This document shows, piece after piece, positions 15,171 through 21,895 of a stretch of 32,988 nucleotides of DNA. This DNA is from Alistipes sp. (lineage in GTDB: Bacteria; Bacteroidota; Bacteroidia; Bacteroidales; Rikenellaceae), in contig JAGBTZ010000022.1 of assembly GCA_017631055.1 (NCBI GenBank), positions 1 through 32,988 on the forward strand, given 5' to 3'. The position numbers and the translations under genes are program-made. How positions within the stretch are numbered: the first letter of the stretch is position 1; the number at the start of each line of letters is the position of its first letter. The notes beneath the pieces are model-generated. The model did no database searches and was not told where the DNA came from. It was given only the letters and a program-made list of their open reading frames with translations.

Positions 15171-17123
15171 ATGAAGAGAGTCTTTATCGCGTTTTTAAGT
15201 TGCGTGCTCTCGGTTGGCATTGTATGCACTATCGCAGCCAACGAGGTAAAACGCTCGCACACCATTGTCTACATCAATGGTGCCAAGTTCTATGTTCACA
15301 CCGTCAAGGCGGGTGACACGCTCTACTCGCTATCGAAAATATACGGAGTCGAGCAGCAGAACATCATCGCTCACAATCCCTCGACTGCCGATGGATTAAA
15401 GCTCGACCAGACAATCAAAATTCCGGTCAAGCAGAGCCAAATAGTCGAAAAGAAACGCAAGAAGAAGGATTTTGAGTATCACACGGTAGTTGCCAGCGAA
15501 ACGCTCTATTCTATTTCGAAGCGCTATGGCATCTCTATCGAGACGATACTGGAGGATAATAGCGGCATTGACCCTGCACACATAAGCATCGGAACTCGCC
15601 TCTATATCCGCCGTTCGGAGATGGGTCAAACCCCCGAGAAACAGGTACAAAACGAGTGGGAGGAGTACAAGGAAAATCTCAATGCTGTCACCACTGACGG
15701 CCACACTTACTACATCGTTCAGGCTGGCGATACGCTCTATTCGCTGTGCAAGCGTTTCGGGACAGACGAGCAGACCATGCGTTCGCTCAACGACCTCTCG
15801 GAGGGGCTGAAGGCGGGTGCGCTTATCAAAGTTCCCAATGGCAAGGCGCAAGCAGAGCCTCAGAACTCACCGAATGTAGTGCTGAACAAGGATGGCGAGT
15901 TGCAATCAACCGACAATCAAGCACAGATTGGCGGAGAGGAGGCGTATGCTCAACTCGACTCTCTTTCGAGTTTCACTCCTTTGCATGGTAGCGACACGTT
16001 GAGAATAGCTCTCATGTTACCGATGACCCGCAATGGCGTGGCTAACAACAACTTTGCAGACTTTTACAAAGGATTCTTGCTCGGCTTGGAGCAGGTTAAG
16101 GGTAATGGACATCAGGTCGAACTCACACTCTACGATACGGAGATGAGTGCTGAGGGTGCTGCTGCGATTGTCGAGAATGAGTTTGGCGCAAATTGTCCGG
16201 ATATGATTGTCGGACCGGTCTACGAAACCCAACTCGACCCTGTAATCCGTTTTGCCGAGAGCAAGAGTTCGTTGCCGGTAATCTCACCGTTGGCAATCAT
16301 CTCCGAGAAGCAGACCTCACCCGTATTGTTCCAGATGGCACCTTCGCCAAAGTATAAGTACGAGAAGGTCAAGGATTTATTCAGCGAGGAGCGCAACGTG
16401 ACGCTAATCTACAGCGAGAATATCGACACTGAATTTGAGCGTGAAATCCTCGAGCAACTCAAGGGTCGCACCTACACAACCCACAAGTACGAGTACGAGC
16501 ACCCCTCGATTATCGAGGCTCGCGAAAAGGAGCGTCAGAAGCTGCGCGAAAAGGGGGTAGAGGTTCCTGATGAGCCTATCAGCCCGAGCGATATGTCGCC
16601 ATTGCTCCAGCAGGAGGGAGACAACACCCTCATCATCCTGGCCAACACCGAAACCGAGACCGACCGCATACTGACGGCCATTGCCTCGGCAAACATTTCG
16701 CTCAGGGCCAAAACCGGCAAGGTGGCATCGTTCATTGTCTTGGGTAATCCAAAGTGGAATCGTTACAATAATATCGACCGCTCGATACTCTTCCAGGATA
16801 ATGTCGTTATGCTCTCGTCATACCACGCTCGCCGTGATGATGAGCGAGTTTACGAGTTCGACCGCCGATTTATCACCGAGTTTGGCTCGATGCCTACGCT
16901 CTTCGCATATCGTGGCTACGACACGGCAGTTATCTTCGGTAATGGAGCATTCAGCGAGGATTTCAGAGGGGCAATGTGCGGTAAGTGCTACACCCCGCTG
17001 ATGACACCCTACACTTTCAAGGGTCACGACACGTTGCCTGATGGTACGACAACCGACATCCAGGCCAATCAGGAGTGGGTGCGTATCAACTACCACAAAA
17101 ACTACACGATAACTACACAGTAA
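15171..17123 (+). CDS. Three-LysM protein with type I periplasmic-binding domain
   Basis: A 650-residue exported protein. Residues 1-23 are a signal peptide. Three LysM domains follow at about 41-85, 103-146 and 180-222, each with a GDTLYS- or SETLYS-like core. A type I periplasmic-binding fold occupies about 275-645 (LRIALMLPM, FYKGFLLGLE, DMIVGPVY, PVISPLA, AYRGYDTAVIFG). LysM domains bind peptidoglycan glycan chains. The binding domain resembles amino-acid receptors and the LpoA-type fold that activates penicillin-binding proteins. No permease genes are nearby, so a cell-wall sensor or PBP activator seems more likely than transport; that is inference. It lies 26 bp after the exonuclease and 12 bp before rex. 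Confidence 0.85.
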   Translation: MKRVFIAFLSCVLSVGIVCTIAANEVKRSHTIVYINGAKFYVHTVKAGDTLYSLSKIYGVEQQNIIAHNPSTADGLKLDQTIKIPVKQSQIVEKKRKKKDFEYHTVVASETLYSISKRYGISIETILEDNSGIDPAHISIGTRLYIRRSEMGQTPEKQVQNEWEEYKENLNAVTTDGHTYYIVQAGDTLYSLCKRFGTDEQTMRSLNDLSEGLKAGALIKVPNGKAQAEPQNSPNVVLNKDGELQSTDNQAQIGGEEAYAQLDSLSSFTPLHGSDTLRIALMLPMTRNGVANNNFADFYKGFLLGLEQVKGNGHQVELTLYDTEMSAEGAAAIVENEFGANCPDMIVGPVYETQLDPVIRFAESKSSLPVISPLAIISEKQTSPVLFQMAPSPKYKYEKVKDLFSEERNVTLIYSENIDTEFEREILEQLKGRTYTTHKYEYEHPSIIEAREKERQKLREKGVEVPDEPISPSDMSPLLQQEGDNTLIILANTETETDRILTAIASANISLRAKTGKVASFIVLGNPKWNRYNNIDRSILFQDNVVMLSSYHARRDDERVYEFDRRFITEFGSMPTLFAYRGYDTAVIFGNGAFSEDFRGAMCGKCYTPLMTPYTFKGHDTLPDGTTTDIQANQEWVRINYHKNYTITTQ

Positions 17124-17135
17124 CCCTAACCGCAA

Positions 17136-17786
17136 ATGGCTACATTGAGAAATAACATCCCCGAGAAGACCATCGAGCGACTGAGCGAATATCGCCGCAC
17201 GTTGCTTATGTGTCATCGTCAGGGTATCACCCACGTCTTTTCACACATCCTGGCAGGTATGCACGGAATTACAGCGGTGCAGGTACGCCGAGATTTGATG
17301 CTTATCGGCTTTTCGAGCGACACAAAGAAGGGCTATGACGTGAAGGTACTCATCGAGTTCATCAACGACATTCTCGATAGCGAGGAGCCTATGAAGATTG
17401 GAGTTATCGGGATGGGCCACCTCGGGCAGGCCATAACCAAGTACTTCAATGGCAAGGGATTAAAGTTGCGCATCACAGCAGCATTCGACATCGACCCTGC
17501 CAAGGTCGGCACCACCATTGACGACATCCCGTGTTATCATCTCGACGAGTTGGAGGAGGTTGTTGCCAATGACGACATCAGCATTATAGTTGTCTCGGCT
17601 CCCACGAAGGTTGCGGCTCAACTCGTTGTGCCGATTATCAATGCCGGCATCAAGGGCGTGCTCAACTTCACCTCCGCATCGCTCAACTTCCCGCAGGGCA
17701 TTGTGGTCGAGAACTACGACATCACCACCATCCTCGAAAAGGTCGCCTATTTTGTCAAGGAGAACGAGGAGAATAGCAACAATTAG
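17136..17786 (+). CDS. rex: Redox-sensing transcriptional repressor Rex
   Basis: A 216-residue dimeric repressor that binds DNA when the NAD+/NADH ratio is high and lets go when NADH rises. The N-terminal winged helix (about 1-80) contains the typical YRRTLL and HGITAVQVRRDL segments. A Rossmann domain follows with IGVIGMGHLGQA near 90 and FDIDPAKVG near 118. The C-terminal domain-swap helix is at about 195-212. Length and domain order are standard. The gene sits between the LysM protein and the FMN adenylyltransferase, 6 bp before the latter. A good match to a Rex operator was not found in the intergenic regions of this window. Confidence 0.95.
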   Translation: MATLRNNIPEKTIERLSEYRRTLLMCHRQGITHVFSHILAGMHGITAVQVRRDLMLIGFSSDTKKGYDVKVLIEFINDILDSEEPMKIGVIGMGHLGQAITKYFNGKGLKLRITAAFDIDPAKVGTTIDDIPCYHLDELEEVVANDDISIIVVSAPTKVAAQLVVPIINAGIKGVLNFTSASLNFPQGIVVENYDITTILEKVAYFVKENEENSNN

Positions 17787-17792
17787 CCGAAG

Positions 17793-18542
17793 ATGAGGAT
17801 TTTCCGAGGTTTCGATAGTCTACCTACGTTCCGTTGTGCAGTGGCAACCATCGGCTCATTCGATGGAGTGCATTGCGGACACAGAGTTCTGCTCAACCGA
17901 GTGCGCAGCATAGCCGAGGAGGTCGGAGGCGAGAGTATCGTTCTGACATTCGACCCACATCCACGCATCACGCTGGGCAAGGCCGAGGGGCTGCGACTGC
18001 TCTCATCGACCGAGGAGAAGATACATCTGCTCGAGGCCGAGGGGATAGATAATGTGATAATCATCCCATTCACTGCCGAGTTTAGCCAACTATCGCCAGC
18101 AGAGTTTTTGCAAGGTATGCTTATTGAGAGAGTCGGCATTCGCCACCTCGTGGTCGGTTACAATCACCACTTCGGGCACAATAAGGCCGGGGATTTCGAC
18201 TTTCTGACCGACAATAATGCCGGAGTAAATGTTGTAAGAGTCAGTCAGCACCTTGTCGAGAGCGAGAAGGTCAGTTCGACCGTCATCCGCCAGACCATCG
18301 AGAGCGGAGATATGGCACTGGCTGCACGACTACTCGGGCACCCCTATATCATAATAGGTATGGCGACTGCGGAGAACGAAGTCAAGCTCCCAGAAGCCGA
18401 GTATAAAGAGTTACCACCGGCAGGGGAGTACCCCGTCAATGTTTGTGGCTCGAAAAACAGATTAACCATAACCTCCAACGGCTCGCTTCTGCTCGAAGAT
18501 GCCATAACGCAAAGCCGGGAGCCGTTGTTGATAGAGTTTTAG
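17793..18542 (+). CDS. FMN adenylyltransferase (RibF-like) lacking a normal riboflavin kinase domain
   Basis: A 249-residue protein whose first 185 residues are a full FAD synthetase domain: IGSFDGVHCGHR, VLTFDPHPR, VVGYNHHFGHNKAGDF and SSTVIRQTI are all present. Bifunctional RibF proteins are about 310 residues and continue with a kinase domain that starts with a GxVxxGxxxGRxLGFPTAN block. Here the conserved RLLGHPYIIIG junction is reached, but the GFPTAN block is missing. Only about 60 residues of weakly similar strand-rich sequence follow. The protein should make FAD from FMN and ATP but not phosphorylate riboflavin. It overlaps nothing, starts 6 bp after rex and ends 3 bp before the thioesterase gene. 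No frameshift was apparent. Confidence 0.83.
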   Translation: MRIFRGFDSLPTFRCAVATIGSFDGVHCGHRVLLNRVRSIAEEVGGESIVLTFDPHPRITLGKAEGLRLLSSTEEKIHLLEAEGIDNVIIIPFTAEFSQLSPAEFLQGMLIERVGIRHLVVGYNHHFGHNKAGDFDFLTDNNAGVNVVRVSQHLVESEKVSSTVIRQTIESGDMALAARLLGHPYIIIGMATAENEVKLPEAEYKELPPAGEYPVNVCGSKNRLTITSNGSLLLEDAITQSREPLLIEF

Positions 18543-18545
18543 AAT

Positions 18546-18965
18546 ATGATTACTTTCGATACCGAGATAAGGGTCTGGTATGTCGACACCGACCAGATGG
18601 GCATTGTCCACCACTCAAACTACATCAAATACTACGAGGAGGCTCGCTCGGCATTTATGCGCCACATAGGGGTTTCGTATGCCGATATGGAGGAGAGCGG
18701 AGTACTGATGCCGATACTTAAGGTCGAGTCGGAGTACAAGCGCCCCGCCAAATACGATGATTTGCTCACCGTGCGCCTGATAATCAAGGAGGTACCAACC
18801 GCAAGATTTACGGGCGAATATGAGATTTACAACACGAGTGGCGAACTTCTCAACCGAGGCTTAACAGTGCTCGGATTTCTCAACAAGACGACAATGCGCC
18901 CATGTCGTGCTCCGCAGTGGTTTGTCGACCTGCTACTCAAAAACGGATTAAAATCGGACAAATAG
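18546..18965 (+). CDS. YbgC/FadM-type acyl-CoA thioesterase
   Basis: A 139-residue single hot-dog-fold enzyme of the 4-hydroxybenzoyl-CoA thioesterase family. The signature YVDTDQMGIVHHSNYIKYYE carries the catalytic aspartate D16 and the active-site NY. Family members hydrolyse short- or medium-chain acyl-CoA or acyl-ACP thioesters in the cytoplasm. No tol-pal genes are nearby, so the Tol-Pal link known for enterobacterial YbgC cannot be assumed. It begins 3 bp after the FAD synthetase gene and is the last of the operon. Its stop codon lies in the loop of the terminator hairpin. Confidence 0.88.
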   Translation: MITFDTEIRVWYVDTDQMGIVHHSNYIKYYEEARSAFMRHIGVSYADMEESGVLMPILKVESEYKRPAKYDDLLTVRLIIKEVPTARFTGEYEIYNTSGELLNRGLTVLGFLNKTTMRPCRAPQWFVDLLLKNGLKSDK

Positions 18966-18979
18966 CGGTCCGATTTTTT
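18951..18979 (+). terminator. Terminator of the nucleoside phosphorylase-dnaN-thioesterase operon
   Basis: A 9-bp stem, AAATCGGAC (18951-18959) with GTCCGATTT (18968-18976), has the TAG stop codon of the thioesterase inside its loop. It runs into a short T tract. It isolates htpG from the upstream operon. Confidence 0.8.
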
Positions 18980-18981
18980 GT

Positions 18982-19012
18982 TGTCAGTGACGATGACTGA
19001 CAATATGTCAGT
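18982..19012. promoter_or_regulatory. Three alternating TGTCAGT half-sites upstream of htpG
   Basis: TGTCAGT (18982-18988), ACTGACA (18996-19002) and TGTCAGT (19006-19012) form two overlapping inverted repeats with 7-bp and 3-bp spacers. All seven bases match in every arm. They end 21 bp before the sigma-54-like -24 element, so they may be activator-binding sites. The first pair could also fold as an RNA hairpin, but it lies upstream of the expected transcript. Confidence 0.65.
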
Positions 19013-19033
19013 AAATGGGGCTCGAGGGGATAG

Positions 19034-19048
19034 TGGCACATAGTTTGC
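19034..19048 (+). promoter_or_regulatory. Sigma-54-type promoter of htpG
   Basis: TGGCAC, five bases and TTGC match the RpoN -24/-12 consensus exactly, with GG and GC separated by the required ten bases. A start near 19060 would leave a leader of about 32 nt before the htpG ATG. No TAnnTTTG box is found in the same interval. Confidence 0.7.
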
Positions 19049-19091
19049 CGTACCCCTCAAAAAAGCAAACAAACAATTAAAACGAAGATAT

Positions 19092-21161
19092 ATGACAAAT
19101 GGAAAAATCGGGGTAACGACCGAAAACATCTTCCCCGTAATCAAGAAATTTCTCTACTCAGACCACGAAATTTTCCTTCGTGAGTTGGTTTCGAATGCTG
19201 TAGATGCAACTCAGAAGCTCCGCACTCTCTCCTCATCGGGAGTGGTGAAGGGCGAGTTGGGTGACATCACAATCCACGTCACTGCCGACAAGGATGCCAA
19301 GACACTGACCATCACCGACCACGGTATCGGTATGACCGCTGAGGAGGTCGATAAGTACATCAACCAGATTGCCTTCTCGAGCGCCGAGGAGTTCCTCGAT
19401 AAGTATAAGAACCAAACCATCATCGGTCACTTCGGATTGGGATTTTACTCCTCGTTCATGGTTGCCGACAAGGTCGAAATCTTCACCCAGTCGTGGAAGG
19501 AGGGCTCGAAGGCGGTGCATTGGAGTTGCAACGGCTCGCCCGAGTTCGAGATGGAGGAGTTGAGCGAGAGCCGCGAGCGTGGCACAACCATCATACTCCA
19601 CATCGCAGAGGATTGCCTCGAGTATGCCGAGCAGTCGAAGGTCGAGGAGTTGCTCAAGAAGTATTGCCGTTTCTTGCCCGTTGAGATTGCCTTCGGTAAG
19701 GTCAAGGAGTGGAAGGATGGCAAGTACATCGACACCGACAAGGATAACATCATCAACGACACCAATCCGCTCTGGACTCGCAAGCCGAATGATATCTCGG
19801 AGGAGCAGTACAAGGAGTTCTACCGCGAACTCTACCCGCTGAGCGATGAGCCGTTGTTCTATATCCATCTGAATATCGACTACCCGTTCAATCTGACCGG
19901 TATTCTCTACTTCCCGCGCATACACAACAATTTCGAAATTCAGAAGAACAAGATTCAGCTCTACTCAAATCAGGTCTACGTCACCGACCAAGTCGAGGGC
20001 ATTGTGCCGGAGTATCTCACTCTGCTACACGGAGTTATCGACTCACCCGATATTCCGCTGAACGTATCGCGCAGCTATCTGCAGAGCGACTCGAACGTAA
20101 AGAAGATTTCGAGCTACATCACCCGCAAGGTTGCCGACCGACTGAACGAGCTCTTCACCACATTGCGCCCCGAGTATGAGCAGAAGTGGGACAATCTGAA
20201 GGTATTTATCCAGTACGGAATTCTCACTGACGAGAAGTTCTCGGAGAAGGCTCAGGACTTTATGCTCTGGAAGAACACCGATGGCAAATACTTCACAGCC
20301 AAAGAGTACACCGACCTCGTGTCGGCTACGCAGACCGACAAGGATGGCAATCTGATTTTCCTCTACGTTGACGACCCTGTATCGAAGCACTCGTTCCTCG
20401 AGGCTGCCAAGGGTAAGGGTTACGATGTTTTGGTTATGGATGGACAACTCGACAACCACTATATCAATTGGTATGAGTCGAAAAACCAGCAGACCCGCTT
20501 CGTGCGTGTCGATAGCGATGTTATCGAGAAACTCATCCGCAAGGAGGATTCGATGAGAATGTCGCTGAGCGAGGCACAGCAGGATTTGATGCGCCCCGTA
20601 TTCGAGAGCCAGATGCCGCAGGACGAGAAGATTACCTACAATATCTCATTCGAGGCGATGTCGCCCGAGGATGCTCCGATTGTCATCACTCAGAACGAGT
20701 TTATGCGCCGTATGAAGGAGATGTCGCAGATGAGTGGCGGAGGTATGAGCCAATTCTATGGTCAGATGCCCGACAACTTCACTATTGCAGTCAACGGTAA
20801 CCACCCGATAGTTATCGACCTGCTGGGCGATGTTGAGCGTGCATACGGCGACAAGCTCAAGAGCATAACCAAGAAGATTGATGCAGCCGTAGCCGAAGAG
20901 AATCGCTTCGAGGAGGTTGTCAAGGATAAGAAAGATGAGGAGTTGACCTCAGAGGAGAAGTCGATGCGCGAGGAGTTATCCAAAAAGGTTGTAACGCTGC
21001 GTGACGAGCGCAACGAGCGTCTGCGCGAGATTGGCCACGAGAACGCTCTGGTGCGCCAGATTATCGACCTCGCCCTGCTCTCGAACGGACTGCTCAAGGG
21101 CAAAAATCTCACTGACTTTATCCAGCGCTCGATTTCGCTTATCGAGAGCGAGAAAAAATAA
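19092..21161 (+). CDS. htpG: Molecular chaperone HtpG (bacterial Hsp90)
   Basis: A 689-residue ATP-dependent dimeric chaperone that acts late in protein folding. The N-terminal GHKL ATPase domain shows the Hsp90 blocks: LYSDHEIFLRELVSNAVDA, TITDHGIGMT, IGHFGLGFYSSFMVA and ERGTTIILHI. The middle domain follows from about 235 with LNIDYPFNLTGILYFP and LNVSRSYLQSD. The C-terminal dimerisation domain runs from about 500 and contains a charged stretch near 600-640. It is longer than E. coli HtpG (624), as is usual in Bacteroidota. It stands alone between two terminators and appears to be driven by a sigma-54-like promoter, which would place it under an enhancer-binding activator. Confidence 0.97.
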   Translation: MTNGKIGVTTENIFPVIKKFLYSDHEIFLRELVSNAVDATQKLRTLSSSGVVKGELGDITIHVTADKDAKTLTITDHGIGMTAEEVDKYINQIAFSSAEEFLDKYKNQTIIGHFGLGFYSSFMVADKVEIFTQSWKEGSKAVHWSCNGSPEFEMEELSESRERGTTIILHIAEDCLEYAEQSKVEELLKKYCRFLPVEIAFGKVKEWKDGKYIDTDKDNIINDTNPLWTRKPNDISEEQYKEFYRELYPLSDEPLFYIHLNIDYPFNLTGILYFPRIHNNFEIQKNKIQLYSNQVYVTDQVEGIVPEYLTLLHGVIDSPDIPLNVSRSYLQSDSNVKKISSYITRKVADRLNELFTTLRPEYEQKWDNLKVFIQYGILTDEKFSEKAQDFMLWKNTDGKYFTAKEYTDLVSATQTDKDGNLIFLYVDDPVSKHSFLEAAKGKGYDVLVMDGQLDNHYINWYESKNQQTRFVRVDSDVIEKLIRKEDSMRMSLSEAQQDLMRPVFESQMPQDEKITYNISFEAMSPEDAPIVITQNEFMRRMKEMSQMSGGGMSQFYGQMPDNFTIAVNGNHPIVIDLLGDVERAYGDKLKSITKKIDAAVAEENRFEEVVKDKKDEELTSEEKSMREELSKKVVTLRDERNERLREIGHENALVRQIIDLALLSNGLLKGKNLTDFIQRSISLIESEKK

Positions 21162-21186
21162 CGGCAGGGTATAGTCCTACTACAAT

Positions 21187-21223
21187 ACACCCCGAAGTTT
21201 TTGGACTTCGGGGTGTGTTGTTT
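21187..21223 (+). terminator. Terminator of htpG
   Basis: A perfect 12-bp stem, ACACCCCGAAGT (21187-21198) with its complement at 21205-21216, has loop TTTTGG. It is followed by GTTGTTT. It lies 26 bp after the htpG stop codon. Confidence 0.85.
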
Positions 21224-21263
21224 AGTTCAAGATTAAAATTTGGCTACAAGAGTGTAGCATCAA

Positions 21264-21334
21264 AAACGTGTATAAAAAGAGGAATTTTTAGGCTTGCGTG
21301 GTTGGGCTCACTTCAAAATTCCTCCTTAATCGTG
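21264..21334. repeat. Stem-loop element, copy 1 of a 35-bp direct repeat
   Basis: The left arm, 21264-21298, is shared with copy 2 (34 of 35 bases identical). Here GAGGAATTTT (21279-21288) pairs with AAAATTCCTC about 27 bp further on to close a hairpin. Together with copy 2 it occupies most of the 391-bp convergent gap between htpG and trxA, in which I see no gene. Confidence 0.75.
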
Positions 21335-21430
21335 CTGTAAATTGTATGATTAGGCTATTTTGAGACTGCTCGCAGACCGGAACACAGGAGTACCAGAATG
21401 TCCGGACTCAAACCTCACCATCTCACCCCT

Positions 21431-21550
21431 AAACGTGGATAAAAAGAGGAATTTTTAGGCTTGCGAGATTGTGCGGAGCAGGGTAATACTTGACGTATTT
21501 CCCTGTTCTGCACAGGCTCGTATAACACCAAAATTACCTTTTTAGGCACG
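21431..21550. repeat. Long stem-loop element, copy 2
   Basis: The 35-bp left arm (21431-21465) continues into an imperfect palindrome of about 117 bp that opens with CGTG at 21434 and closes with CACG at 21550. The inner part is a 19-bp stem with three mismatches around loop CTTGACG, near 21470-21514. It lies just past the trxA stop codon, so it may also act as the trxA-dnaE terminator on the minus strand. Confidence 0.75.
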
Positions 21551-21552
21551 TT

Positions 21553-21867
21553 TTACAACAAAGCGTCAATCTTAACCTTGAGCGCATCCTTACTAATAGC
21601 GCCAACGTGCTTGTCAACAACCTCGCCACCCTTGATAAAGACGATGGTCGGGATGTTGCGCACCTTGTACTCAGCAACAATGTCATCGTTATCGTCAACA
21701 TCGCACTTGCCGATAACAACCTTGCCCTCATACTCTGCAGCCAACTCCTCTACGATGGGAGCAACCATACGGCAGGGACCACACCACTCTGCCCAAAAAT
21801 CAATAACCACCGGCTGACCCGATGCGAGAACCTCAGCGTAGTTCTCATTTGTAATCTGTAATGCCAT
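21553..21867 (-). CDS. trxA: Thioredoxin
   Basis: A 104-residue cytosolic thioredoxin with the active site WCGPC (C29, C32), the buried aspartate D23 in VIDFWAEW and the cis-proline segment VRNIPTIVF near residue 73. It reduces disulfides in ribonucleotide reductase and other targets, taking electrons from thioredoxin reductase, which is not in this window. The length is standard and there is no signal peptide. It starts 28 bp after the dnaE stop on the same strand and probably shares its transcript, an unusual but plausible pairing. The long stem-loop beginning 3 bp beyond its stop codon could terminate the operon. Confidence 0.96.
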   Translation of the reverse strand: MALQITNENYAEVLASGQPVVIDFWAEWCGPCRMVAPIVEELAAEYEGKVVIGKCDVDDNDDIVAEYKVRNIPTIVFIKGGEVVDKHVGAISKDALKVKIDALL

Positions 21868-21895
21868 AATTTTAAGTTTTTATTTAATTAGATAT

